Of a DNA stretch of 33,103 nucleotides, positions 10,824-19,622 are shown in pieces. The position numbers and the translations under genes are program-made. The stretch is from positions 1-33,103 of the forward strand of contig JARLGR010000137.1 of the NCBI GenBank assembly GCA_031292665.1. The letters run 5' to 3'. The notes below the pieces were generated by a model. That model had not been told where the DNA came from. It saw nothing but the letters and a program-made list of their open reading frames with translations, and ran no database searches. The DNA is from Mycobacterium sp. (lineage in GTDB: Bacteria; Actinomycetota; Actinomycetes; Mycobacteriales; Mycobacteriaceae). The number at the start of each line of letters is the position of its first letter. The first letter of the stretch is position 1.

Positions 10824-11467
10824 TGGTGAGCAGATATTCCGCGTACCGGGGCAACTCGGACACCATTTCGCCGGACGTGATCGATCGCATACTGATCGGG
10901 GCGTGCGCCGCCGTCTGGCTGGTGTGGCTGGGCGTGAGCGTGGCTGCCGTGGTGGCGCTGGTGGACCTGGGCCGGGGGTTCCACAAAGTGGCCGGCAATT
11001 CGCACACCACCTGGGTCTTGTACACCGTCATCGTCGTTTCCGCCCTGATCATCGCCGGGGCGATCCCGGTGCTGCTGCGAGCTCGCCGGATGTCGCAGGC
11101 GGAGCCGGCCGCCGAGGCGATGACCTCGCCGGGTCGGGGAGCGGGCAGGCCCCCGGTACGCCCGGGGTCTGCCGGAGCGCGGCCCGGATCCGACCGCCCG
11201 CATCAGCCGAGGGTGCAATCGGCCGGGCCGGCCGCTGCGTGGTCCGGTACCGAGGTGGACCGGGTTTGGTTGCGCGGCACGGTCTTACTGGCCGCCACGA
11301 TGGGCGTCGCGCTGATCGCGGTCGCGGCGGCAACCTATCTGATGGCTGTCGGTCACGACGGTCCGTCGTGGGTCGGTTACGGGCTGGCCGGGGCGGTCAC
11401 CGCGGCGATGCCGGTGGTCGAGTGGCTGCAGGTTCGGCAGCTGCGCCGCGTGAGCGCCGAGCATTAG
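10823..11467 (+). CDS. Conserved membrane protein (Rv2197c-like)
   Basis: Predicted 214 aa with four hydrophobic segments arranged as two hairpins: residues ~21-50 and ~65-88, then, after a Pro/Gly/Arg-rich loop of ~60 residues, ~150-172 and ~178-200. No catalytic motif is visible. The start ATG overlaps the mmpS3 stop by one base, so it is probably produced together with MmpS3; the pair is conserved as Rv2198c/Rv2197c. Function unknown; a partner role for MmpS3 is a positional inference. Convergent with qcrB across a strong hairpin. Confidence 0.88.
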   Translation: MVSRYSAYRGNSDTISPDVIDRILIGACAAVWLVWLGVSVAAVVALVDLGRGFHKVAGNSHTTWVLYTVIVVSALIIAGAIPVLLRARRMSQAEPAAEAMTSPGRGAGRPPVRPGSAGARPGSDRPHQPRVQSAGPAAAWSGTEVDRVWLRGTVLLAATMGVALIAVAAATYLMAVGHDGPSWVGYGLAGAVTAAMPVVEWLQVRQLRRVSAEH

Positions 11468-11513
11468 CCTTTTTGGCGCCGTGCCGGCTTAACGCCTCAG
11501 TCGTCACGCGGGC

Positions 11514-11552
11514 GTGTCCCCCGCAAGCCGGTGGTGCCCCGTCTCGGTGGCG
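11514..11552. repeat. GC-rich dispersed repeat copy (convergent Rv2197c-like/qcrB)
   Basis: The segment starting gtgtcccccgcaagccggtgg and continuing tgccccgtctcgg closely matches 22850-22890 (gtgttccccgcaagcgggtgg...tgcccccatctcgg), with a 3-base gap and a few substitutions. Both lie between convergent gene ends. It resembles short GC-rich repeats common in mycobacterial intergenic DNA. Confidence 0.5.
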
Positions 11553-11571
11553 TCGATGTTCCCGAGCGCAC

Positions 11572-11605
11572 CACGATGCGGGCCGCTGCTGCGGCCCGCA
11601 TCGTG
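11572..11605. terminator. Strong bidirectional hairpin between Rv2197c-like gene and qcrB
   Basis: Perfect 15-bp stem, arms 11572-11586 (cacgatgcgggccgc) and 11591-11605, closed by a 4-base loop TGCT. It lies 11 bp beyond the qcrB stop and about 105 bp beyond the opposing stop. It is by far the most stable small hairpin in the spacer and most likely ends transcription in at least the qcrB direction. No clear T-run follows on either side. Confidence 0.7.
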
Positions 11606-11615
11606 CTAAATGCGG

Positions 11616-13274
11616 CTAGTGCTCGCCGTTTGGCGAACCGAAGCTTGCTTCTTGGTGCTCGCGAAGCGCGGTCAGGGCACGTTGCTCGGAGGTGTGCGCC
11701 GCCTCGCGTAGTGCCGCATCCTCGGACGCCGGGTCGGCGGACAGGAAGCTACCGCTACCCGGGGACCCGCCGGAGCCCAGCTTGTTCATCCGCTTGGGCA
11801 CCGCCGAGCCCTGGTACTCCAGTGGCACCGGGTGACCGTGGTCGTCGACGGGCCCGAGTGGCTGGTGCAGCTCGATGTAAGCGCCCTGCGGCAGCCGTTT
11901 GATGATGCCGGTCTCGATTCCGTGCTCGAGCACGGCGCGGTCGCTGCGCTGCAAGGCAATGCACCACCGATAGGTGATGAAGTAGATCAACGGCGGAAGG
12001 ACCACCATCCCGATGCGCCCGATCCACGTGGTCGCGTTCAGCGAGATGTTGAACTTATACGCGATGATGTCGTTAATCGACGCCAGCGTGAGCACCATAT
12101 AGAAGGCGATCGCCATGGCGCCGACAGCAGTGCGCACTGGGACGTCCCGCGGTCGCTGCAGCAGGTTGTGGTGTGCGTAATCGCCGGAAAAGCGCTTCTC
12201 CAGGAAGGGGTAGACGGGGAGCAGGACGAACACCAGGCCCATGATCAACGCGACCCCGACCGCGGCGGGAACGGTGTGATGGAAAAAGTAGAACTCCCAC
12301 GCCGGCCAGAGCCGGGCCAGGCCGTCGGGCCACATCATGTAGAAGTCGGGCTGGCTGCCCGCCGATATCTGCGACGGTTTGTACGGGCCGAACTGCCAGA
12401 TCGGGTTGATTTGCAGCAGGCCACCCATCAGCGCCAGCACACCGACAATAGCCGCGAAAAACGCGCCGGACTTGACGGCGAAGATCGGCATGACCCGCAC
12501 GCCGACCACGTTGTGCTCGGTGCGGCCCGGGCCGGGGAACTGCGTGTGCTTCTGGAACCACACAAATGCCAGGTGCACACCGATGAGCGCCAGCATGATC
12601 CCCGGAATCAGCAGGATGTGCAGGGCGTACAGGCGCGGGATAATGATGTCGCCGGGGAAGTCGCCACCGAACAGGAACCAGTGCAGCCAGGTGCCGATCA
12701 CCGGCATGCCCAGTGTGATCGACGAGAACGCTGCCCGTATGCCGGTGCCCGACAACAGGTCGTCGGGCAGCGAGTAGCCGAAGTAGCCCTCGAACATGGC
12801 CAGGATCAACAGCAGCGAACCGATGACCCAGTTCGCCTCACGGGGCCGTCGGAAGGCGCCGGTGAAGAAGACACGCGCCAGGTGCACCATGATCGCCGCG
12901 GCGAAAATCAGCGCCGCCCAGTGGTGGATCTGGCGCACGAACAGGCCGCCCCGGACTTCGAAAGTGATGTCGAGCGTGGATTGGTAGGCTCGCGACATCT
13001 CGATCCCGCGCAGCGGCTGGTAGACGCCGTTGTAGGTGACCTCTGTCATGGACGGATCGAAGAACAGTGTCAGCCACACGCCGGTGAGCAGCAGCACGAT
13101 GAAGCTGTACATCGCGACCTCGCCCAACAGGAAGGACCAGTGGGTGGGGAAGACCTTGTTCAGCTGCCTGCGTACTGCCGCCGACGGGTGATAGCGCGTG
13201 TCGACGTCTTCGCCTTGGCGGGCCAGGACGTCGCCGATCTTCGGTGGCTTGGGCGGACTCAGTTTTGGACTCAT
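11616..13274 (-). CDS. qcrB: Menaquinol-cytochrome c reductase cytochrome b subunit QcrB
   Basis: Predicted 552 aa. Core subunit of the bcc complex: it oxidises menaquinol at Qp and carries two b hemes. The heme-ligand regions are visible as [16 protein letters not shown] with MVHLARVFF (second transmembrane block) and [19 protein letters not shown] (fourth block). The Qp-site PEWY loop is in the actinobacterial form PAWEF (residues 324-328). A ~120-residue C-terminal cytoplasmic extension ([15 protein letters not shown] onward) is typical of mycobacteria. The ATG at 13274 ([11 protein letters not shown]) is chosen over an open upstream frame because it overlaps the qcrA stop (ATGA). This subunit is the target of telacebec (Q203). 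Last gene of ctaE-qcrC-qcrA-qcrB. Confidence 0.96.
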   Translation of the reverse strand: MSPKLSPPKPPKIGDVLARQGEDVDTRYHPSAAVRRQLNKVFPTHWSFLLGEVAMYSFIVLLLTGVWLTLFFDPSMTEVTYNGVYQPLRGIEMSRAYQSTLDITFEVRGGLFVRQIHHWAALIFAAAIMVHLARVFFTGAFRRPREANWVIGSLLLILAMFEGYFGYSLPDDLLSGTGIRAAFSSITLGMPVIGTWLHWFLFGGDFPGDIIIPRLYALHILLIPGIMLALIGVHLAFVWFQKHTQFPGPGRTEHNVVGVRVMPIFAVKSGAFFAAIVGVLALMGGLLQINPIWQFGPYKPSQISAGSQPDFYMMWPDGLARLWPAWEFYFFHHTVPAAVGVALIMGLVFVLLPVYPFLEKRFSGDYAHHNLLQRPRDVPVRTAVGAMAIAFYMVLTLASINDIIAYKFNISLNATTWIGRIGMVVLPPLIYFITYRWCIALQRSDRAVLEHGIETGIIKRLPQGAYIELHQPLGPVDDHGHPVPLEYQGSAVPKRMNKLGSGGSPGSGSFLSADPASEDAALREAAHTSEQRALTALREHQEASFGSPNGEH

Positions 13275-14479
13275 GTTGTCGTGCGCTCCCAGAATGCCGG
13301 TCCGACGGGCTCGACGAAGTCGCCGTTTGCGACCAGATACCCGTTGGTGTCGATGGTGATGGGCAGTTGCGCTAATGCGCGCGCCGCCGGACCGAATATC
13401 GGCTTGGCGAAGTGCAACGCGTCGAACTGCGACTGGTGACAAGGGCACAGGATTCGGTAGGACTGCTGTTCGTACAGCGAGGACGGGCAGCCCAAATGGG
13501 AGCAGACCTTGGTGAAGGCGAAGAACTCGCCGAAGTTGAAGCTCTCCTGGCCCTGACGCTTGACGACGCGGTCCAGGTCGCTGGGCTTGATCCGGATCAG
13601 CATCACCGGGTTACGGACACCCATCTTGATCGCTGACAGCTTTTCGTGTGACTCCACGGTGGTACCGTCACCGTCGGACTCCCGCCATGGGAAGACCGTC
13701 TCCATTCCGCCGGCGTCGACGTCTTCGGGGCGCAGTTTGACGAACGGTGCTCCTGCCTGGGAGCCGGTAGCCCGGGCCAGAAAGATGGTCTCGCCGTGAT
13801 AGCGCGGGGTCCAGCCAGACGTCCACAGCACGGCCTTCATACCTTCGGCGGTGGGGACGACCGGCTTCCACGGGTTTTTGATCAGGCCACCGACAAACGC
13901 CACCAGGGTGGACAAGCCGAACGCGCCCAGTCCCACGCCCAACGTCAGCCCGATCAGCTTGCGGCGCCGGATCGTCGAGCTCTCCAACGCGTCGGTCAGG
14001 TTCGCCACCACCGTCTTGCGGTCAATCTCGCGAGACGCGCCGTCGTGCCGTTCCTGAATCGAAATCTCTTCGGGGATAAAGCGTTTCTGGTACAGGACCG
14101 CGCCGATGGCGATCGACAGGATCGACAGCCCGAAGGTCAGCCCGTACAGCGGGGTGGCCAGCGTGTAAAACCAGCTGCCCGGGGTTCCCGTCGGCTTGTA
14201 CTCCCACGGCCAGAACAGGAAGACCAGCAGCAGCGCCAGCCCGAACACGCCGCCCAGCAAAAGCCACCGCGCCACCGAGCGCTCGGCGCGCTTCTCGGCT
14301 TTGGTGCCCTCGATGGGCCAGCGCGGGACCTTGAAGACGGTCTCGACACCATCGAGCCTGCCGCCCAGCGTTACCAGCTCGTCGTTTGACATCGCGGCCA
14401 GCGCCGCCTCGCCGGGCTCGTGGGTTGTCCCGGCGCCCTTGTCGGTGTCGGAGCCGCGAACGGCGTCTGCGTCGCTCAT
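13271..14479 (-). CDS. qcrA: Rieske iron-sulfur subunit QcrA of the bcc complex
   Basis: Predicted 402 aa. It passes electrons from menaquinol at Qp to QcrC. Three transmembrane helices in the first half (around [36 protein letters not shown] and [18 protein letters not shown]) distinguish the actinobacterial form from single-helix Rieske proteins. The 2Fe-2S ligands are in CSHLGCPSS and CPCHQSQF near the C-terminus (C-x-H...C-x-x-H plus the disulfide Cys pair). The ATG at 14479 overlaps the qcrC stop by four bases (ATGA) and the TGA at 13273-13271 overlaps the qcrB ATG the same way. The N-terminal ~25 residues look shorter than in the M. tuberculosis protein, as I recall it. Confidence 0.95.
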   Translation of the reverse strand: MSDADAVRGSDTDKGAGTTHEPGEAALAAMSNDELVTLGGRLDGVETVFKVPRWPIEGTKAEKRAERSVARWLLLGGVFGLALLLVFLFWPWEYKPTGTPGSWFYTLATPLYGLTFGLSILSIAIGAVLYQKRFIPEEISIQERHDGASREIDRKTVVANLTDALESSTIRRRKLIGLTLGVGLGAFGLSTLVAFVGGLIKNPWKPVVPTAEGMKAVLWTSGWTPRYHGETIFLARATGSQAGAPFVKLRPEDVDAGGMETVFPWRESDGDGTTVESHEKLSAIKMGVRNPVMLIRIKPSDLDRVVKRQGQESFNFGEFFAFTKVCSHLGCPSSLYEQQSYRILCPCHQSQFDALHFAKPIFGPAARALAQLPITIDTNGYLVANGDFVEPVGPAFWERTTT

Positions 14480-15348
14480 GATGCTCGTGCCCCAATCCAC
14501 AGTGCCAGGCCGATGGCGGCGACCATGCCGATGATCCAGGCGGCCATGCCCTCGGGTGCCGGTCCGAAGCCACCGAGGCCGTAGCCACCCGGCTGGCGCG
14601 CCTCCGACGCGGCCTTGACGTAGCCGATGATGTCCTTCTTGGCTTCCAGGGACAGCTGGCGGTCGGAGAACTTCGGCATGCTCTGCGGACCCGTCCGCAT
14701 CGCCGCGAGGATTTGCTGCTCGTTGGCGGGATCCAGGTCCGGCGCGTACTTGCCGGACGACAGCGCGCCACCTCTTCCGGTGAAGTTGTGGCACGACGAG
14801 CAGTTCAGGCGGAACAGGTCCCCGCCGCGGGCCAGGTCGTCGCCGCGCAGCGAGCGCATCGCGAGGCTGCCGTCGGGATTGCGCTCCACGGTGGGGCCCC
14901 CGCCGTTGGCCTGCACGTAGGCGCCGATCGCCTCGACCTGGGACTCGTCGTAGATCGGCGCTTTGCGGGGCGCCTGGGCCTCGCCGCGCATGGCGGGCAT
15001 CCGGCCGGTCGACACCTGGAAGTAGACGGCCGCCTCGCCGACGCCGATCAGGCTGGGCCCGTGGTCGGGCACGCCCTGCAGGTTGGCGCCGTGGCAGGAG
15101 ATACACGCGGTGTCGAACAACTGCTTGCCGGTGCGCAGCATCGCCGAGGCCGACTCGTCGGCGACGGCGACTTGCGGCCTGGGTGTCAGGATGGCCGCGA
15201 GCCCGCCGGCGATGGTCAGCGCGATCAGCAGCAGCAGGCCGCCCGACAGCCTGCGGCGAAGACGCCGTCGCGAGCGGTCACGCAGCCCTTTTCGCGGCTG
15301 ATTGGGCCGCGCGCCGCGACCGGATCTGGTAGACCCCAGTTTCTTCAA
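14476..15348 (-). CDS. qcrC: Di-heme cytochrome cc subunit QcrC
   Basis: Predicted 290 aa from the TTG at 15348-15346. It replaces soluble cytochrome c by carrying two c-type hemes (CISCH and CSSCH motifs) and linking QcrA to the CuA of CtaC. Layout: basic N-terminus, N-terminal helix ([21 protein letters not shown]), two extracytoplasmic c domains, and a C-terminal anchor ([20 protein letters not shown]). The TTG is favoured because AGGAGT (15360-15355) sits six bases upstream and the product aligns with the N-terminus of M. tuberculosis QcrC from [10 protein letters not shown]. The alternative ATG at 15381 overlaps the ctaE stop (ATGA) and would add 11 residues. Translation is coupled in this operon either way. 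Confidence 0.94.
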   Translation of the reverse strand: MKKLGSTRSGRGARPNQPRKGLRDRSRRRLRRRLSGGLLLLIALTIAGGLAAILTPRPQVAVADESASAMLRTGKQLFDTACISCHGANLQGVPDHGPSLIGVGEAAVYFQVSTGRMPAMRGEAQAPRKAPIYDESQVEAIGAYVQANGGGPTVERNPDGSLAMRSLRGDDLARGGDLFRLNCSSCHNFTGRGGALSSGKYAPDLDPANEQQILAAMRTGPQSMPKFSDRQLSLEAKKDIIGYVKAASEARQPGGYGLGGFGPAPEGMAAWIIGMVAAIGLALWIGARAS

Positions 15349-15377
15349 CCGAGCACTCCTGTTCGTCTGACGCCGGC

Positions 15378-15989
15378 TCATCGAATGAAATAGATCACGG
15401 TGAACAGCGCGATCCACACGATGTCGACGAAATGCCAGTAATAGGAGACGACGATGCTGGCCGTCGCCTGCGCCGGGGTGAACTTGGTCATCGCGGTGCG
15501 GGCCAGCAGGAAGATGAAGGCGATCAGGCCGCCGGTGACGTGCAGGCCGTGAAAGCCGGTGGCCAGGTAGAACACGCTGCCGTAGGCGCTGCCGGGAATC
15601 GTCGTCCCGTGCGTCGCCAGGTGGTAGTACTCGTAGGCCTGGCCGAGGACGAAGAACAGGCCCATCACGAAGGTGAGCACGTACCACCGGCGCAGGCCGA
15701 AGACGTCGCCGCGCTCGGCGGCGAACACGCCCATCTGGCAGGTGAACGACGACGCGATCAGCACCAGCGTCACCGGGACGGCCTGGTAAAGATTCAGCTC
15801 GGTCGGCGGCGGCGGCCACTTCCCGCCGGACTGCGCCCGCGCGGTGAAATACATCGCGAACAGGCCAGCAAAGAACATGAGCTCGCTGGACAGCCATACT
15901 ATGGTGCCGACACTGACCATGTTGGGGCGATTCAGCGAATGCACCCGCGACGTGATCGCAGTACCCGAGGTCCCTACAGCGCTGGTCAC
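15378..15989 (-). CDS. ctaE: Cytochrome c oxidase subunit III CtaE
   Basis: Predicted 203 aa, full length for the mycobacterial protein. Membrane subunit of the aa3 oxidase with five hydrophobic spans; signatures include [30 protein letters not shown] and [15 protein letters not shown], the last being the conserved C-terminal motif of heme-copper oxidase subunit III. Start GTG at 15989. First gene of the ctaE-qcrC-qcrA-qcrB operon, which links an oxidase subunit to the bcc complex, consistent with a fixed bcc-aa3 supercomplex. Divergent from trpD with a 139-bp spacer. Confidence 0.96.
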   Translation of the reverse strand: MTSAVGTSGTAITSRVHSLNRPNMVSVGTIVWLSSELMFFAGLFAMYFTARAQSGGKWPPPPTELNLYQAVPVTLVLIASSFTCQMGVFAAERGDVFGLRRWYVLTFVMGLFFVLGQAYEYYHLATHGTTIPGSAYGSVFYLATGFHGLHVTGGLIAFIFLLARTAMTKFTPAQATASIVVSYYWHFVDIVWIALFTVIYFIR

Positions 15990-16128
15990 ATCCGCAAGTA
16001 TGACGCTTTGTAGTTGTCGAACTCTACCCGGGTGGCCAATTGGATTTTGTGGTGTCGCTCTCGTGCCGATGTGGGCGGCCGTTCGGCAACGGTTGGGGGG
16101 CGGTTGGCCCGCGTGGGACCATCGGCGC
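15990..16128. promoter_or_regulatory. Divergent ctaE/trpD intergenic region
   Basis: The spacer must hold promoters for the respiratory operon and for trpD. An AT-richer patch at about 15990-16050 contains AAGTATGACGCTTTGTAG next to the ctaE start and GGATTTTGTGG toward trpD. I see no strong palindrome, riboswitch-like structure or tryptophan-codon leader peptide. Confidence 0.3.
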
Positions 16129-17247
16129 GTGGCTGTGTCATCTGAGTCATCTGAGGCTATGCCTTTGGGCGGCCGCCCGGCCGCTGCTCCCGGGCCGCCC
16201 TCGTGGCCGCAGGTCCTGGCGCGGCTGACGGGCGGCCGGGAACTGGCGCGGGGTCAGGCCGCCTGGGCGATGGACCAGATCATGACCGGCAACGCGCAAC
16301 CGGCCCAGATCGCCGCCTTCGCGGTGGCGATGCAGATGAAGGTCCCCACCGCGGCCGAAATCGGTGAGCTGGCCGATGTCATGCTGCGCCACGCCCTCCA
16401 GCTGCCGGCAGGGGCGGCCTCCGACATCGCCTCCGGTGCCGTCGACATCGTCGGCACCGGAGGCGATGGCGTCAACACCGTCAACCTGTCCACCATGGCG
16501 GCGATCGTGGTCGCGGCGGCGGGCGTGCCGGTGGTCAAACACGGCAATCGGGCGGCGTCGTCGCTGTCCGGCGGCGCCGACACGCTCGAGGCGCTCGGGG
16601 TGCGCATCGACCTGGGGCCCGAGCAGGTCGCGCAAAGCCTCGCCGAGGTCGGGATCGGGTTCTGCTTCGCGCCACTGTTTCACCCGTCTTACCGGCACGC
16701 GTCGGCGGTGCGTCGCGAGATCGGGGTGCCGACGGTCTTCAATCTCCTTGGGCCGCTGACCAATCCGGCACGGCCCAGGGCCGGGCTGATCGGCTGCGCG
16801 TTCGCCGAACTGGCCGAGGTGATGGCGGGGGTGTTCGCGGCGCGCCGGTCCAGCGTGCTCGTCGTGCACGGCGACGACGGGCTCGACGAGTTGACCACCA
16901 CCACGACGAGCACGATTTGGCGGGTGCAGGCCGGGACGGTGGACAAGCTGACCTTCGATCCCGCCGGATTCGGTTTCGCCCGAGCCGGTCTCGATGATCT
17001 GCTGGGCGGCGACCCGCAGGCCAATGCCGCCGAGGTGCGCGCGGTGCTGGCCGGCGCCAAGGGTCCGGTCCGCGACGCCGTCGTGCTCAACGCCGCCGGG
17101 GCGATGGTCGCCCACGCCGGCCTATCCAGCCGCGCTGAATGGCTGCCGGCGTGGGAGGACGGGCTGCGGCGGGCCGCCACCGCCATCGACTCCGGTGCGG
17201 CCGAACAGCTGCTCGCGCGTTGGGTGCGGTTCGGCCAGCAAGTCTGA
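16129..17247 (+). CDS. trpD: Anthranilate phosphoribosyltransferase TrpD
   Basis: Predicted 372 aa. It transfers phosphoribose from PRPP to anthranilate in tryptophan synthesis. Signatures are [15 protein letters not shown] (PRPP/diphosphate loop), [21 protein letters not shown], and [12 protein letters not shown], which carries the metal-binding Asp-Glu. The GTG at 16129 gives [15 protein letters not shown], matching the short variable leader of the M. tuberculosis protein; the frame is open upstream to 15844, where it runs antisense to ctaE. It stands alone, away from other trp genes, as in other mycobacteria. Its last 126 bases overlap the 3' end of the opposing nuclease gene. Confidence 0.95.
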   Translation: MAVSSESSEAMPLGGRPAAAPGPPSWPQVLARLTGGRELARGQAAWAMDQIMTGNAQPAQIAAFAVAMQMKVPTAAEIGELADVMLRHALQLPAGAASDIASGAVDIVGTGGDGVNTVNLSTMAAIVVAAAGVPVVKHGNRAASSLSGGADTLEALGVRIDLGPEQVAQSLAEVGIGFCFAPLFHPSYRHASAVRREIGVPTVFNLLGPLTNPARPRAGLIGCAFAELAEVMAGVFAARRSSVLVVHGDDGLDELTTTTTSTIWRVQAGTVDKLTFDPAGFGFARAGLDDLLGGDPQANAAEVRAVLAGAKGPVRDAVVLNAAGAMVAHAGLSSRAEWLPAWEDGLRRAATAIDSGAAEQLLARWVRFGQQV

Positions 17248-19056
17248 CTCCCATGCGCGGACGACCTGTTCGCCGGCCAGCCGCGCCGAGCGCGCCGACG
17301 CCGCCCAGGCCCCCCATGCGCCGGCCGATCGCAGCGGCGACGCCCAGCCGCCGGCGTCGGAATCCGCGACCCGCACGATGCGCACCCCGGGGTTGCCCAG
17401 CCAGCGCGCGATAAGCGCGGTCTCCTCGACCAGCGCGCCGCCCAGCGGCGCCGATGCCGGCAGGATCGCTTGCGCCCCAGCCTGAACCGCGTCGATCACC
17501 GGTATCGGCGGCACGTCGCGATTGGCGGTCCCGGCCGCGGCGAGCTGGCCGTGGCGGATGACGGCGATGTGGTAGCCACCCAGACCATCGGAGCCATCGG
17601 GCTTGGCGGCGATCAGCTCCGGTAGGGCGGCCAGGGCCCGCAGCCGCTGGCCGCGCCACAGGGCCTCCACGGCGGTGGCGATCCGGTCCCGCAGCCGCGC
17701 CGCGCTCTCGTAGTGGTGTCGCTCGGCGAGCGCGGTCACCTGCTCGACGGCGGCGGCCAGTGCGCTGTTGTCCGATCCGTCGATCAACGCCGCGGCCCGC
17801 GCGACGGCCGCCGCATACTGGGTGGCCGTCACGTCGCGGGCGGCGGGGCAGGGTGACACTTCGAGCTGGGGGCAGGCCGGCCCGTGCAACGCCGAACGCG
17901 CCAGCCGCGCGGTACAGGTGCGCAGCCCGGTGAATCGCGCCAGCAGGGCTGCCGTGTCGGCGGCGTCGGTGCGGGAGCGGAAGGGGCCGATGGCGCGGTC
18001 GTGTCGAGGTGCCCGCACCGCCGCCAGCCGCGGGAACGCCTCGTCGGTCAGCGTCACCCACCACCATCGGTGCGGAAACCTCGACCGGCGGTTGTACGGC
18101 GGGGCGTGCGCGGCCAACAGCCGCAGTTCGCGCACCCCGGCCTCCAGCGCATGGGCGCACTCGACGTGGTCGACCGTGTCGGCCAGCGCCACCATCTCCT
18201 TCATCCGACCGCGGGGGTCGGCGCCGGTGAAGTACTGACTGACCCGGCGGCGCAGGTCGACGGCGGTGCCGATGTAGAGCACCTCGCCCGACGGCCCGCG
18301 GAACAGGTAGACACCCGGCCGGTGCGGCAGGCCGTCGGCGAGCACCCGTTTGCGCCGCTGGGCGGGCGTCACGTCCGGCAGATACGAGCGCAGGTCGGCG
18401 TAGGTGTGCACACCCTGGTTGCCCACTCGCTCGATGAGCGCGTGCAGCACGTCGACGGTGGCGCGGGCGTCGTCGAGGGCGCGGTGGGTGGGCTGCGTTG
18501 CCACGGCGAACAGCCGGGCGAGGGCGGCCAGCCGCACGCTCGGCGCTTCCTCGCGGCTCAGCACCCGGCGCGCCAGCCGGACCGTACACAGCACCCGGGG
18601 TCGGGGCCAGGGAAGCTCGCACTGCTGCGCCGCCGCGCGCAGGAATCCGATGTCGAAGCCGGCGTTGTGCGCGACGAACACCGCATCGCTGGCAAACTCG
18701 AAAAACATCGGGAGCACCACGTCGATCGTCGGGGCGTCACACACCATTGCCGTGGTGATGCCGGTCAACTGCACGATCTGCGGTGGGATGCTGCGCTGCG
18801 GGTCGACCAGGGTGGCGAACTCCCCGAGCACGACACCGCCGCGAACCTTGACCGCACCGATCTCGGTGATGGCGTCGGGAACCGCCCCGTCCGTGCTTTT
18901 GGTGCGACCGCCCGTGGTCTCCAGGTCCAAGACGACGAAGGTGGTTTCTCGCAACGACACCTCGTCGGTCATGAAACACGAACCCACGTCGGCGAAACTC
19001 AGCTGAGTCGCGCCACCTGCACCCATGGCCGAAACGTTAGAGACGCCGACCGACAC
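17122..19056 (-). CDS. DnaQ-like exonuclease/GIY-YIG (UvrC N-terminal-like) fusion protein (Rv2191-like)
   Basis: Predicted 644 aa. The N-terminal ~180 residues form a DEDDh exonuclease domain as in the DNA polymerase III epsilon subunit: [13 protein letters not shown] (Asp, Glu), a middle [13 protein letters not shown] and the [18 protein letters not shown]is/Asp motif. A GIY-YIG domain follows at about 240-320 ([29 protein letters not shown]), as in UvrC/Cho. The C-terminal ~300 residues resemble the UvrC-like region with Arg-rich stretches. Probably acts in DNA repair; the nicking substrate is unknown. GTG at 19056 is used because the length agrees with Rv2191 as I remember it; ATGs at 19026 and 18972 are alternatives. 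Its 3' end overlaps trpD by 126 bp on the opposite strand. Confidence 0.85.
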   Translation of the reverse strand: MSVGVSNVSAMGAGGATQLSFADVGSCFMTDEVSLRETTFVVLDLETTGGRTKSTDGAVPDAITEIGAVKVRGGVVLGEFATLVDPQRSIPPQIVQLTGITTAMVCDAPTIDVVLPMFFEFASDAVFVAHNAGFDIGFLRAAAQQCELPWPRPRVLCTVRLARRVLSREEAPSVRLAALARLFAVATQPTHRALDDARATVDVLHALIERVGNQGVHTYADLRSYLPDVTPAQRRKRVLADGLPHRPGVYLFRGPSGEVLYIGTAVDLRRRVSQYFTGADPRGRMKEMVALADTVDHVECAHALEAGVRELRLLAAHAPPYNRRSRFPHRWWWVTLTDEAFPRLAAVRAPRHDRAIGPFRSRTDAADTAALLARFTGLRTCTARLARSALHGPACPQLEVSPCPAARDVTATQYAAAVARAAALIDGSDNSALAAAVEQVTALAERHHYESAARLRDRIATAVEALWRGQRLRALAALPELIAAKPDGSDGLGGYHIAVIRHGQLAAAGTANRDVPPIPVIDAVQAGAQAILPASAPLGGALVEETALIARWLGNPGVRIVRVADSDAGGWASPLRSAGAWGAWAASARSARLAGEQVVRAWESDLLAEPHPTREQLFGRTGVDGGGGPPQPVLPRRQPFSAAG

Positions 19057-19190
19057 CTACCGGTTCCCACGCCGGACCGGGCCCGTCGGTCGGGTGGGCG
19101 ACCCGCGGGCAACAAAAATTGTCGGTGCCTGCGGTTAGCGTTCGCACAACCCGACTCCGCGTCGTCGGACACACCGAGAGGACCCACCTG

Positions 19191-19451
19191 ATGGCACACA
19201 GCTGGACACCCGACGGCGGGACACCCGGCGGCTGGACCCCCGATAGTGATGCGCCGGTGGTGATCGATTGTGACGAGTGCGCGGTACGCGGCCCCGGCTG
19301 CCCCGACTGCGTGGTCAGCGTCTTGATCGGGGTTCCGGAAACGCTATTGCAGGACGAACGCGCCGCGCTGGAGGTTCTCGCCGAGGTTGGATTGGCACCA
19401 AGGTTGCGCCTCGTGCCCATTCGCCGCGATCGCGATTCGGGTGTCGCCTAA
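19191..19451 (+). CDS. Small Cys-rich conserved actinobacterial protein
   Basis: Predicted 86 aa from the ATG at 19191, with GAGAGGACCC upstream as a plausible ribosome binding site; the frame is open from 19119 without a better start. The first ~25 residues are Gly/Pro/Trp-rich (TPDGGTPGGWTPDSD). A core follows, with VIDCDECAVRGPGCPDCVV (four Cys in CxxC-x6-CxxC spacing) and a C-terminal ERAALEVLAEVGLAPRLRLV helix. I recognise this pattern as a short family seen in many actinobacteria, without known function; the Cys set suggests a zinc or Fe-S site or disulfides. It lies 171 bp upstream of ripC on the same strand and divergent from the nuclease gene. Confidence 0.7.
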   Translation: MAHSWTPDGGTPGGWTPDSDAPVVIDCDECAVRGPGCPDCVVSVLIGVPETLLQDERAALEVLAEVGLAPRLRLVPIRRDRDSGVA

Positions 19452-19622
19452 CCGCCTTTTGCCCCAACGACCGTGACATACGCTCACATAGAAATGACAG
19501 AAATCTTTCTAATTTCTTAAGCGTCCCCTTTGGACAAACGCCGATATCGTTTCGTAACCTGTTTGAGACCTGAACCCAGCTCGACGCCACGTCCGTCGAA
19601 CGGCCGTTTAAGGAAGCAAATT
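19452..19622 (+). promoter_or_regulatory. AT-rich leader upstream of ripC
   Basis: This 171-bp spacer is clearly lower in GC than its surroundings between about 19470 and 19560. It holds a weak hairpin (AGAAAT 19499-19504, ATTTCT 19512-19517) and the sequence TTTCGTAACCTGTTTGAG around 19550. The ribosome binding site AAGGAAG sits at about 19610-19616, six bases before the TTG start. Such AT-rich leaders are typical of regulated cell-wall hydrolase genes in mycobacteria, but I cannot assign a regulator. Confidence 0.4.

Noticed and set aside
11832..13439. Long open frame (535 codons) antisense to qcrB
   Set aside because: Composition is typical of antisense of a membrane protein (Asp/Gln/His/Arg-rich) and there is no domain; qcrB is certain.
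19473..19488. GTGA-N7-TCACA resembling a CRP (Rv3676) site upstream of ripC
   Set aside because: The consensus spacing is six bases; here it is seven, and the outer T is missing on the left. Not supported as a CRP site.
19550..19570. CGTAACCTG as an MtrA-type box near ripC
   Set aside because: Only a single half-motif is present; MtrA sites need a direct repeat. Left as part of an unassigned leader.
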